Part shown: piece by piece, positions 34,261-44,315 of the stretch
Layout of the letters: every line of letters begins with the position of its first letter
Position numbering within the stretch: position 1 is the first letter of the stretch
Assembly (NCBI GenBank): GCA_015680685.1
Contig: MNCI01002812.1
Location: forward strand, 295,967-359,966
Reading direction: 5' to 3'
Length of the DNA: 64,000 bases
Source: Gnetum montanum
Lineage: Eukaryota; Streptophyta; Gnetopsida; Gnetales; Gnetaceae
Made by a program: the position numbers and the translations under genes
Notes under the pieces: generated by a model
The model's database searches: none
The model's input: only the letters and a program-made list of their open reading frames with translations
What the model was told of the DNA's origin: nothing

Positions 34261-35155
34261 TTAAATGGTCGTAGGTAGTGGAGGCTCTTGAGGCTCCAAA
34301 GGACCTTCTCCTGCTTCAAGCACACGCGATGGGTGAGGCAATTGTGATTGTCCTACAGTAACTGCAATGTCTAGTGGAAGACAAAATGCATCCAACAGTG
34401 CCTTCATCTTTTCCTCCTTTTCCCTAGGATCGTTCATGATCCATGTAGCATCTCGAATGTGGGTAGGAGTGGGAACATCCTAGGGATATGGCTTTTTCAA
34501 GAAAAACTTCTTCATGTTGACAGACTAGGCAACAAAAAGCTTACATTCAACATCAAACACCTTGAGAGCATTCTGCAGCTCCTGGTAGTCGTTCATCCTT
34601 TTGGCCAAGTTCTCTGCAATTGATATTTGATTAGTGAATTATGCTTTGAGAACCTCAATTTTAGCATTAGCAATCTCAAGCTTTTGCTTGGTCTCCTTAT
34701 GGATTTTTAACTTATAGCAAGTACAAGTTGGCAACTAGCTTCTCCAACTCTAACCGCAGCTATCCAACAGTCAATATCATCATATTTTGCATGATGGAGA
34801 TTGGCAAGCTCCATGTACTCTATCATCTCCTCGATCTACAGCTCTTTCATGTAGATCTCCACTTTGTTGTAGTCATTGAGCCCATCGAAGATACGCTGCC
34901 AGACATCACCTCCTTCCTTGAGCTACCAGAGGGTCACGTTGACTTTTGCCTTCACCATCTAGATGTGTTTTTCATTGATTTCTTTTTGTAAAATAATTTG
35001 ATCTCTGTAGTGGTTCTTAACTCTCTTAAATTTAAGAGCCTCATTCTTTTAGCCAACTATCTCTATCATAGACTTTTGAGGAAGAGCTTAGACTTCCTCT
35101 ATGGAGAGATTTTTGTTTTCAGCTATTAACCTCCTCAATCTAGTGTTCACTCTAG
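34261..35155 (-). pseudogene. Element W ORF3, C-terminal half (coiled-coil post-pol protein)
   Basis: Minus strand. It reads as a charged helical protein: QKLEIANAKIEVLKA, ENLAKRMNDYQELQNALK, WIMNDP, KEEKMKALLDAFCLPL, ending in a Pro/Glu-rich tail and TAA at 34263-34261, about 240 bp before the polypurine tract. The same C-terminus is in X at 52150-52662 and in the fragment at 35156-35712. The break at 35155 is an inverted junction with a plus-strand copy. The N-terminal half of this ORF is at 53833-55073, on the other side of element X. Confidence 0.75.
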
Positions 35156-35712
35156 AGTTTGCCAATCTCCGTTATGCAAATCTAGCCATGTTGACTACCA
35201 GATGGCCATAGTCTAAACTTGAGAAGCAGGTGGCCAACTCGTACTTGTTGTATGAGGTCGAGTTCAAGCATCACAAAGACACCAAGCAAAAACTTGTGGT
35301 GGCAAATGCTAAACTCAAAGTTCTTAAGGCAGAATTCACTGATCAATGATTAATTGCTGAGAATCTGGCCAAAAGGATGAATGACTACCAGGAGCTATAG
35401 AACATAGTCAAGACATTCTACATCAAACGCAAATAGCTCGTTGCCTAGTTTGTTAATGTAAAGGAGATGTTCTTAATAATGCCTTGTTTGTGGGATGTCC
35501 TTATTCCAACCCACATTGGTAATGCCGTGTGGATTGTGAATGATCCTTGGAGCAAGGAGGAGAAGATGAAGGCATTACTAGATGCCTTTCGCCTTCCACC
35601 AGAGGTTGCAACTATAGTAGGATAGCCATAATTACCTTAGCTACTACACCTGCTTGGAGCTGGCGAAGGTCCTTTAGAACCTTAGGAGCCTCCATCGCCT
35701 AGAATTGTCTGA
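35156..35712 (+). pseudogene. ORF3 C-terminal fragment of a truncated upstream copy of X
   Basis: Plus strand, starting in the region equivalent to 52150 of X (TTGCCAATCTCCGTTATGCA). It contains KQKLVVANAKLKVLKAEF, NLAKRMNDYQEL, NDPWSKEEKMKALLDAF and stop TGA at 35710-35712. TAG replaces Gln in several places. It leads into a polypurine tract (GCGAGGGTA) and the LTR at 35951, so it is the 3' end of an element whose 5' part was deleted. Confidence 0.75.
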
Positions 35713-35950
35713 GCTTCTTCACCGTCTTCATGCCATCAGAGGATGTGTTGTCTAAATTTTTTGTGTAGTCATGTCATGGCATTCAATTTTGTATCATGAA
35801 CACCACAATTTTTGGAATTTGTTGATTTGTACACTCAGGCACTCAATTTTCTCAAGCCAGTTTGTTTTGTTAAAAGTCAATCAATAATCCCATACCTTCT
35901 TAATTTTGTAAAGGAACTTGAGGATGAGTTTTCATTCAGTTGCGAGGGTA

Positions 35951-36876
35951 TGATGAGCATTAAAGTGTCATGTTGATGGGCCCTCATCGATGGGGCTCCA
36001 TTTACATGGTATTGTCCCATTGATGTGACTGCATCAATGTAGCATTTGCTACATCTACGGGGCATCATTGATGCAATACTATAGAAAAAACTATAAATAC
36101 GAGCTCCTAGCTGTGTTTATGGGGATTAGAAAACATGGTAGTAGCCGAACTCTTACAATTTTTACATTCAAAAGTTAGAACATTTTTTTGAATGCCCGTA
36201 GCAGGAGTCATTGAGTGTACGGATCTTTATTTAAGCACTCTTATACCTAAACCACACTAGTGTGTATGGCAATAAAGACAAGCTTCTTAATAAACCTTGC
36301 AGAATTATAGATAGTTCAAATGTTTTATTCATGCATTTATTGTATTCATTAAATATGTTATTAATTAAGCTATAGTAGGCTTTAAGTAATTAGTTAATTA
36401 ATTAAGCTAAATAAATTAGGTACATACGTATGAATGCTTTGAGCTTAAACATGTATTCACTTGGTAATCACAATAGCATTATTGCTTGGTGCACCTAGTA
36501 GCATAGCACTTGGTAATCCAACAATGGATATGTGGGTTCAGAATGTGTACAAAAAGTGGGACCCAATGCTCATGTTAGGACTAGTTAAAGGCTAGTTAAG
36601 TAGTTAAATTAAATTAGTCATTAAAATACTTCATCTCTCTATTTAAGTACCAAAGAACATAAAACATACAACGATAAAAATCATATGCCTCAATTACACT
36701 TTACTTTTGTACATCACAAGTGTAATTTAGAAGACAACAAATGACCTTAGGGTAAGGTTCACTACCTAGAAGACTAGTGCACTGGAAACTATAAAGTCCA
36801 TGGAAATCAATTGGATCGCACGTGAACGCTTCATGATTCATATGGTTGGGCGTAGGGGTACCTTGACTGCTCAACA
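35951..36876 (+). mobile_element. LTR shared by two tandem X-type elements
   Basis: 926 bp, starting TGATGAGC and ending GCTCAACA (decayed CTCATCA). TATA box CTATAAATAC at 36091-36100, AATAAA at 36271-36276, CATCGATG palindrome at 35985-35992. On its left is a polypurine tract and ORF3 end (a 3' LTR context). On its right is a primer-binding site and gag (a 5' LTR context). It is colinear with the X 3' LTR 52902-53832, differing mainly by transitions. Confidence 0.88.
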
Positions 36877-36877
36877 T

Positions 36878-36895
36878 TAGTACCATTGCTGGGGA
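36878..36895 (+). promoter_or_regulatory. Decayed primer-binding site of X (tRNA-Asp type)
   Basis: TAGTACCATTGCTGGGGA, one base after the LTR. It differs from the intact E1 site TGGCGCCGTTGCCGGGGA at five positions, all C-to-T or G-to-A transitions. Confidence 0.85.
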
Positions 36896-37019
36896 CTCTA
36901 TTTGTTGAAATGTGTGCTATCTAGGATTAGTGAACATTATTAATATCATTGGACAAACCCAAGGTCAACATCACTCTCAATGACATATAATTACAAAAGC
37001 ACATTGATATTTTATTTGT

Positions 37020-39044
37020 TTGCAAAACATCTTCTTCTTCTCATAGGCATGAAGATGTCAAACCACCGGTCCCATAATAGTGCAAGGTGGTATATACTCA
37101 TCTAGATGAGTATGTGCTTGACTTCATCTTCATCCTACACTAGGATGAGCAACTAAGATGGTGTGATATGGAGGATAACATTGTAACACCCCTAATCAAT
37201 CTATGCCCGTGATGCTACTTTGAACTCTTAAGAAGTTAGGCATTCACGATCTTCAAGAGGAGTATGTTGTGCATGACTAGGACTATCGAGACTACTGTCC
37301 CATTAACACACAACATAGGAGAGATCAACATCAGGAGAAGCATCATGAGGCTGTGAAGGAAAAACACTTCACCAATCCCTTGTTCTTGCTAAACCAAGAT
37401 GACAATAAGGACCCTCCCTCTAAGGGATTTCAACATGATAATTCTCCACCACTAGTTACTGATGATGGGTGTGTGAACCTGAATCTACATTCTACTATCA
37501 ACATTCCAGGTTTAAGGAAAAGATGGCAACTAAGGCAGGAGCTTAGGTAAGCATCAAGATAATAAGAAATCTGATGAATGTGGTTGTCACAACAAAAGGG
37601 GAGTTGGTAGATACCATGGTGGTGGCAGTTCTCCTCCCTCTTCATTCTCTTCATTTGCATCCTCTTCTTCTGATTTTGAAAGATGCTGCAAAAGGAATAA
37701 TCATGATGGAGATGCTCAACGAGATAACAATATTGATCACCAAGCCTATAATAAACAAAGGGGTAACAAAGGACATCATCGGTAACAATGTGATGATGAT
37801 GATGAGCCTCTATTGGTAACTCAAAGCATGCTTAACATTGCAAAGGTAGTAAGATTCCAACTAGGCATGTGAAAGATAGTCAGATCAAGCACTTAGACAT
37901 GAGTAATATCCCAAGATTTGAGGGGGGATATAACTCTAATTTGTAGATATATCTACAAGCTTTCCATGATGCCTGTGCCTTTCAAAACATTGAAAATGAT
38001 TGTTAGAAACTCAAGCTCTTCCCCAAGATACTCATTAAGGAAGAAAAAAGCTGGTACCAGTCCTTAGAGCTGGAAACTATCTACCAATGGAGTATAATGC
38101 TTGAGCTATTCAATGATAAATACTATACGTACTTTAGAGTGTCTAATCTGAGAAGGCAAATCCAAGGCTAGAAATAGGAAACACATGAACCCTTGGATGC
38201 CACCATGGGAAAATATCATTCTCTCTTACACCAATGCCCTGGCCATGGTTATTCTTAGAGGGAACAACTCTATAACATCATAGATGGACTTAGAGAAGAA
38301 ACCAGAAGAACTCTTAGGGTTTATGCCCAAGGGAGACTATTCAAACTAAGAGCTCATTAGATACAAAGGCTGATAGAGTAGATAGCAAAAAAAGAAGGTG
38401 AGTTGTGAAAAAAGAAAAGTGTAGAAGAATATAATAGGGACCCTTCCATTAGGAAAAGGGAGGTCCGATTCTATGACGAGGAGAAGTCACCACTTAACGA
38501 AGTGGTAAACAAGAAAACCTTGCCTATCCAAAAACCTATTTCTGATATTTTGGCTAAGGTTGATAAATTATGGGACTATTTGGATGAAAAATTCTAAACT
38601 ACTATGAAAATTTCTAAAACATCCAAAGTGTAGAATAGTGATCATGATTGCATGAGGCACAAAGAAGTTGAACATGCCTACTAGAGAGGTAAGGGCAAAG
38701 CTACTACAGTAGAAGAAGTTGTGGAGACAAACTTTGATGATGATGTTGGATGTGACATCTGTCAATATGAACATCCCAAGGAATCTTGCCCTATGATGTC
38801 CCAATGATAGGAGTCTAGGATGTATATGCTGAATCTATGACTAGCAAGGAGGTAAGCACCTGGAAGGTTGCCCCATCCTTAGGGCAATCCAAGGCAATTC
38901 CACTAGCAACAACAAGCTTACTATCCAAGTGAAGCTCCACCACAACCATATGAGCAATACCAATAGTGGCACCAACCATAGTCATGGGGAATGCCATAGC
39001 TAAGATAACAGTACCCTTATCGACAACTAGATCCATATGGGTAC
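37020..39044 (+). pseudogene. Element X gag, first part
   Basis: Plus strand, colinear with E1 gag. YTHLDEYV..F.F matches E1 residues 37-50. HSTINIPG matches 165-170. A Ser/His-rich middle lies at 37600-37700. The Retrotrans_gag-type core runs from about 37900 to 38350 (IPRFEGGYNS, then SWYQSLELETI). The zinc cluster C-D-I-C....H lies near 38755-38790. It is interrupted at the codons equivalent to E1 Gly699-Tyr701 by the Z insertion; the remainder starts at 43930. Many TAG stops replace Gln. Confidence 0.85.
39040..39044. repeat. Target-site duplication of Z in X, left copy
   Basis: GGTAC, repeated at 43930-43934. Removing 39045-43934 restores the gag alignment of X to E1 exactly. Confidence 0.85.
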
Positions 39045-39262
39045 TGATGCGTAATTGTGGCCATGATCACCAAAGAAGGAGGACTAGCACCATCATGGTA
39101 CCTGCTACCATCTCTTCGGTGATCATGGCCATGATCATGATCTTGTTTCTTGTTTGCATTCCTAGCCTGGCTTCCCTCATTGGATCCTTCTTTGTTATTG
39201 AATCCATTCTTACTAGAATCAAGATTGTGAATTGTGGATTGCAGGTTCTAATTTTACACTCT
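39045..39262 (-). pseudogene. Element Z left remnant: terminal LTR bases plus gag-middle fragment
   Basis: It begins TGATGC, the first bases of the Z 3' LTR as seen on plus, then jumps to gag-middle sequence. On the minus strand this reads L-Q-S-T-I-H-N-L, then a Lys/Asn/His/Asp-rich segment and RYHDGASPPS, which matches X gag around 37490-37640 and W gag around 62760-62910. So nearly all of the Z pol and 3' LTR is deleted. The outer piece (39058-39131) has 20-bp inverted arms TGGCCATGATCACC. Confidence 0.65.
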
Positions 39263-41606
39263 GAATATTTACAGATCTCGCGGCGTGGCGTTGCTGCGGT
39301 TGGGTAGGTAATTCCCCTTGCATTGTTGGAGCAGGAGGTGTTATGGGCACTACTTGAGGAAAAGGTGCGGGTGGAGTTAGAGGATGGACAGAATGTGGAA
39401 TGTCTCCCGGAGGAGAAGGAGTCCTTCTGAAGTACTCCCGAGCGTAGTAGTGACGGCGTGGAGTGTGACTCATAGCGTCACCTGGAGAAACTGGCTGCTG
39501 CACATAATAACCATAAGGATCAGGCTGCCGGTAAGGGTATCGATGTGTTGGCTGTGGCATCCCCCATGACTGTGGGTATTGCCACTGCTGATGTTGCTCG
39601 ATGGGCTGCGGAGGTGTTCCACTTGGATAATACGTCAAGGGTTGGTGGAACTGCCTCGGGTTACCTTGTGGATAAGGTAACCTTCTGGGTGTTTGCCGTT
39701 GATTAAGTCTTGGATTTAATGCATACACCCCAGACTCCTGCAGATGTGAGATAATTGGACAACATCCCTTAGGATGGTCATAATAGCAGACCTCACATCC
39801 ACCGTCATTGTCTGAATCAGAATTTTCAGCCTCATCGGAGTTAGAGATTTTTCCCTTACCCTTGTTATGTGCAGGGTTAAAGTTTCTCCGCTTGTCTTTG
39901 CTTTTATCACTACTTTGCTCATCCTTAGACTCTTCTACAATTTTCAGGACTGTTTCTATTCGTGAGTCTAAGGAATCCCACATTTGGTCTACCTTAGCCG
40001 ATACCTCCGTTGTTAACTTTTGGATCGGCACAGTTTTCCTGTTCACCAACTCTTCGAGTGGTGACTCATCCTCCTCATCACAGAATTTCACTCCCTTCTT
40101 ACGAAGGGAGGGATCACGGTTGTATTCCTCCGCACTTTCTCTTTTCCGTAGCTCACCCTCTTCTTGCGCTACTTGTTCCAACAATACTTCAACTTCATGG
40201 GCTCTTAGTTGGGAGAGTCTCCCTTGGGCGTAAGTCCCAAGAGTTCTTCTCGTTTCATTTCGTAGCCCATCCACGAGGTGGCGAAGTTGATCCCGCTTAG
40301 CGTACCCATGGCCCGGGCAACGATGTAGCAATGTGTAGTAACGGGCCATGGCAGCATCCAAGGATTCATGAGCTCCTTGTTTCCAGCCTTGGATCTGCTT
40401 ACGCAAGTTAGACACTCTGGAGTACGTTTGATATTTGTTGTTGAACAATTCAAGCATCGTACTCCACCTCCTGATGGTTTCCGGTTCTAAGGACCGGTAC
40501 CAGCTTTCTGCTTCTTTAGTGAGTGTCCTTGGGAACAACTTGAGTTTCTGCCACTCATTGTCTATGTTCTGCAAGGCACAGGCATCGTGGAATGCCTGTA
40601 AATGATGTTGAGGATCAGCGTTGTATCCCCCTTCAAAACGTGGGATATTATTTATATCCAAACGCTTGATCCTACTGTCTTTTAAATGCCTTGTGGGAAT
40701 CCTAACTGCCTCTCTAATATCAAGCATACTTCGGGTTGCGAATAGGGGTTCGTCATGATCATCTCTTTCATGACGTCTGTGATGTCTACGTGGTGGTTCC
40801 CTATTCTCCCTACGTCCTTGCCCTTGTCCTAACTCCTCTCGACCTTCCTGTCGAGGCATTTCATCTCTTTTACCTTTACTCTCCGCGTTATGCTCATGGT
40901 GGCTGCGCCCAGATGTGGAAGGAGAGGGTGAATGATGAGATGAAGGAGAAGAAGAAGGGGATCCATCACCATGGTGATGTTTCTTGCCTTCTCTTCGGCT
41001 GCTTCGGCCCCGATCGTTGTGACGATCAACGAGTCCGTCATTAGTGTGAGTAGTTGTTCCTGCCGTGAACAGCTGGTGCTCACGGGGATCAGAGCCTGGA
41101 ATATGTATCGTTGATCTAAGGCCCTGATGCCTAACCTCTTCACTAGAGTGAGGAGGAGGAACATCATTTTCTAAGAAACCCATCGTGAGGGGTTCCTCTT
41201 CTCCTATTTCACTAATGACGTGGGGAACCTTGCCCTTCAGTAGTGAATGTTGGCTCTCCTGCCTTGCATCCCGAATACGTTGGGCATTTGTGGGATGATA
41301 ATCCCTTGTATCATGGTCATCCAAAACGTATTCTGCGAACAGCTCATGCATGCCAATCCGTACCAAGGCACGGAAAAGCATGTTGGGAGCAGATCGATCT
41401 GGGGGTAACACGATGTTACCTTGCATGTCTCTCCACCGCAGTTGCTCATCTTGATGGAAAACAAAGGTAAAATCCGGCACATACTCATCGGGATGAGTAT
41501 ATGTGACCTTAGATTGTTGAGGACATGGTTGATCTCGGTTATGCGTATGATGCTGACTTTCTCCTGTATTGTCCTTAGGTGAGTTGATTTCGTGAGAAGA
41601 AGCCAT
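39219..41606 (-). CDS. gag: Element E1 gag, 795 codons, open
   Basis: The longest intact ORF of the window. The start ATG at 41606 lies about 130 bp after the primer-binding site. Residues 1-200 are acidic/polar; 205-290 are His/Arg/Ser-rich low complexity. The Retrotrans_gag-type capsid core is at about 315-460 (IPRFEGGYNADPQHHLQAF, AESWYRSLEPETIRRW, FNNKYQTYS). A charged helix follows at 465-570. The zinc cluster is C604-x2-C607-x3-H611-x3-C615. A Gln/Pro/Tyr-rich tail runs 640-780. The last dozen residues (after about 783) come from the junction with Z and are out of frame with the original. Athila-like gags are of comparable make-up. No protease or polymerase of E1 remains. It is rich in CpG and free of stops, so young. 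Confidence 0.9.
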   Translation of the reverse strand: MASSHEINSPKDNTGESQHHTHNRDQPCPQQSKVTYTHPDEYVPDFTFVFHQDEQLRWRDMQGNIVLPPDRSAPNMLFRALVRIGMHELFAEYVLDDHDTRDYHPTNAQRIRDARQESQHSLLKGKVPHVISEIGEEEPLTMGFLENDVPPPHSSEEVRHQGLRSTIHIPGSDPREHQLFTAGTTTHTNDGLVDRHNDRGRSSRREGKKHHHGDGSPSSSPSSHHSPSPSTSGRSHHEHNAESKGKRDEMPRQEGREELGQGQGRRENREPPRRHHRRHERDDHDEPLFATRSMLDIREAVRIPTRHLKDSRIKRLDINNIPRFEGGYNADPQHHLQAFHDACALQNIDNEWQKLKLFPRTLTKEAESWYRSLEPETIRRWSTMLELFNNKYQTYSRVSNLRKQIQGWKQGAHESLDAAMARYYTLLHRCPGHGYAKRDQLRHLVDGLRNETRRTLGTYAQGRLSQLRAHEVEVLLEQVAQEEGELRKRESAEEYNRDPSLRKKGVKFCDEEDESPLEELVNRKTVPIQKLTTEVSAKVDQMWDSLDSRIETVLKIVEESKDEQSSDKSKDKRRNFNPAHNKGKGKISNSDEAENSDSDNDGGCEVCYYDHPKGCCPIISHLQESGVYALNPRLNQRQTPRRLPYPQGNPRQFHQPLTYYPSGTPPQPIEQHQQWQYPQSWGMPQPTHRYPYRQPDPYGYYVQQPVSPGDAMSHTPRRHYYAREYFRRTPSPPGDIPHSVHPLTPPAPFPQVVPITPPAPTMQGELPTQPQQRHAARSVNIQSVKLEPAIHNSQS

Positions 41607-41733
41607 TTCTATTGGTGTGCTAATTTCACCGTTATTTATTGTTCTTGATTAACTGATTAACCCTAAGGTTCGTTTTAAGCTCACAACGATGTGAGTGATA
41701 TCCCTTATGTTAAATTGGCGAAAAAACACTTAG

Positions 41734-41751
41734 TCCCCGGCAACGGCGCCA
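41734..41751 (-). promoter_or_regulatory. Intact primer-binding site of E1 (tRNA-Asp type)
   Basis: Minus TGGCGCCGTTGCCGGGGA, one base from the LTR edge. This is the site typical of Athila/Calypso-type elements. It is the reference for the decayed sites of X, Z and W. Confidence 0.93.
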
Positions 41752-41752
41752 A

Positions 41753-42754
41753 TGATGAGTGGCGAGGTACCCCTACACTCCACCATACGAATACGAGCGT
41801 ACACGCGCGATCCGGTCGAACTCCGCAGACTAAATGCCTTAACGCCACAAGAAACACTTGGGGTTAATCGTTCGTTGTCTTCCCAGGCTTGCTTGTATGT
41901 GTCACGGTGTATGGTTAAGCAAGTCTGAGGTATGTGATTTTTTTGGTATTTTCGGCTTATCTTCTATGCTACCAGGAGGAAGGGTTGAGAAAACTAAACT
42001 AACTCTAACTAAGATCTAAGTCTAAATTAACTAGCGTCAGCATCCGTTCCCACTTGCCGGACACACCCTGAACTATGCAACTGCAGCTTACCAAACGCTA
42101 ATCGTTACTGGGATCGCCACACGTAACGCAAGTGCTCGAAGTGGTCGTACTGAGGCACCTATTTAGCCTACGTGTGATAAGCAGCCGATTCCTTAGCCAG
42201 CCGTACACACCCGTGGGTGCTCGTAACTAAGTCGTACTTATCACACGATCTAGCCTAGCAATGAGCAGCCGATTCCTCAACTAGCCGTACACATTAGACC
42301 CGGGAGTTACCAAGCGCAGAATCCTGGAATACGCTACTGGGTTACCAAGCATCCAATGCTCGTAATTGAGTCGTACTCATGCATTGCGTCAAGCAGCCGA
42401 TTCCTTGACTAGCCGTACACGTCCGTAGACGCTCGTAATCAAGTCGTACTTGAACGCACTAGGAAAGCAGGAAAGAAAGCAATAAAACCATGTACTGCAA
42501 GGTTTATCCAATCAAGTTCGTCTTTATTGCCGTACACAACTTGGGTTCAGGTTACAAGCTGCTCGAATAAAGAGCCGTTCACTCTAGGACTCCTACTGCA
42601 GGCACATGGGGAAAAATTCTAACTCTGGAGTGATCAATCTGCCAGAGCTTCGCTACACTAGCCAGGATTGGAAAATGAAGGGAGTGCCGCCTCTTATTTA
42701 TAGAAATGGCGGCGGGACGCGATATCGCGGCCTAGTGTAAGTCGCGTCTCATCA
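41753..42754 (-). mobile_element. 5' LTR of element E1
   Basis: 1002 bp, minus orientation, bounded by TGATGAGA and ACTCATCA (read on minus). TATA on minus at 42703-42694 (CTATAAATAA), perfect 12-bp palindrome CGCGATATCGCG at 42718-42729 upstream of it. A repeated block around CAGCCGATTCC and GTCGTACT occurs about three to four times in 42170-42460. CpG-rich compared with the other LTRs. Flanked by ATTGC (42755-42759), the presumed 5-bp target copy; its partner is lost. Confidence 0.88.
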
Positions 42755-42917
42755 ATTGCCATTGCAACTATTCCTCCTAATGTAGGATGAAGGTGAAATT
42801 GGGTACATACTCATCAAGATGAGCATATACCACTTAATATTGCTAAGGCACCGGCTGATGATCTCCATCAGACTTGAGTAGAGAAGCACTCCTATGAAAA
42901 GAAGACATTTTCAATGA
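42755..42917 (-). pseudogene. Element Z gag N-terminal fragment
   Basis: Minus strand. It starts at an ATG about 42913 with a Ser/His-rich beginning, then Y-A-H-L-D-E-Y-V-P-N-F-T-F-I-L-H, matching E1 residues 37-52. It is broken by the E1 LTR after codons equivalent to E1 residues 55-58. TAG and TAA stops are present. Confidence 0.8.
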
Positions 42918-43049
42918 GATGATAAAAATGTAGTGTGCTTTTAAATTTTTGTTGTAGTAATTGTAAAACATGGTATACTCTAATATTTGTTCCAACAATT
43001 TTGAATGATTTCCACTAAATCCTAGATAACGCATGAAACAACCAAAAGG

Positions 43050-43067
43050 TCCCCAGTAACGGCTTTA
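43050..43067 (-). promoter_or_regulatory. Decayed primer-binding site of Z
   Basis: Minus TAAAGCCGTTACTGGGGA, one base from the LTR, recognisably derived from the E1-type site. Confidence 0.85.
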
Positions 43068-43068
43068 A

Positions 43069-43929
43069 TGATGAGCGGCGAGGTACCCCTACGCCCAACC
43101 ATATGAATCACTAAGGCGTTCACACGTGATCCGGTGAAATTCCATGGACCTATAGTTCTCCAATGCACTAGTTCTTCTAGGAAGTGAAATGAGCATTGAA
43201 AACATTTGTTGTCTTCCCAACTACACTTGTGAAGCTCAAGGATATGGTTTAAGTGTAATTGAGGTACATGATTTTTATCATTTTATATTTTATAAGTTTA
43301 ATTGCCTACAACAATCATGAAAGGTAGAATAATTTAAAATCTATATAATTTACTACCTAGCTAACCTAACAGAAGTACCCGTCCCACTTTCCTAGACACA
43401 TCATGAACACATATAGTGTTGCTAGGCTACCAAATGTTAAATGTTGTTGGGTTACCAAATACTATATGTATGCTCGAAGTGATTGTGCTTGTGTTTATTA
43501 ACAACTGGAAATTAATTGCTTAAATTAAATGCACTAAAGTAAAGTACATGAAAGTATAGTGCATTAAAGGAAACATTAATCTATTCTCAGTGCTGCAAGG
43601 ATTATCAAAAGGGTTTGTTTTTATTCCTGTCACTCTATTGCACGTAGGTACATCAGTGTTCAAACAAAGATCTGTACACACTTAGACTCCTGTTGCAGGC
43701 ACTCAAAAAATATTCTAACTTTGGAAAAAAAAAACTACAAGAGCTTCACTACTCTATGCAAAACTATGAAAAACTATCTAAAAATTGTGAGACCAAGCAC
43801 TATATTTATAGGTCAGCGTATACCTTGCAATATTTGACATTGTGTCCTAGGCGCTAACATTAGGTATCTAATGTTGTAGCTTCAATATTAGGTATTCAAT
43901 ATCAAAGCATGTCAGAACATGACTCATCA
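43069..43929 (-). mobile_element. 5' LTR of element Z
   Basis: 861 bp, minus orientation, plus-strand ends TGATGAGC and GACTCATCA. TATA (plus TATATTTATAGG) near 43801-43812. U3 contains palindromic AT-rich repeats such as AACATTAGGTATCTAATGTT. Followed by the GGTAC target copy at 43930-43934. Confidence 0.88.
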
Positions 43930-44315
43930 GGTACTATGTTTAGCAACCTATTTCTCTATGACGTTTCGCCAGCCACGCCTCATTCTAGCATCACTATTAC
44001 TCTCCAAAGTACCATCAAACCCATTCACCATCTACTCAAGGGGAGCATTCATATCCTTACCATCCTCTGCATCCATCTACACACACCCCTTTGCCCTCTA
44101 CCCAGTTACCTCCTGCTTCATCCGTGCAAGGCAAAATCCCCCCATAACCATAGTAATGAAATGCTACCAGGGCTATATGTTCACAACTGGCCTTCAAACC
44201 GAGTGGTTCGGATAATCGATCTAGGAAACGATCCTTCTTTTGACTCAATAGTCCTCCCAAACCCTCACAACCTAATGCGACTAGTTGTCCTCTATCTCCA
44301 ACATCCTCATCCTCT
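43930..44315 (+). pseudogene. Element X gag, second part
   Basis: Continues X gag after the Z insertion: Y-V then a TAG (Gln in E1) then Q-P, followed by a Pro/Ser/His-rich tail with H-P-L-H-P-S-T-H-T-P-L-P, matching the E1 gag tail in order. It includes the right copy of the GGTAC target duplication. It leads directly into the protease region. Confidence 0.8.

Noticed and set aside
39808-40300. Plus ORFs opposite E1 gag
   Set aside because: Shadows of the long minus-strand gag frame.
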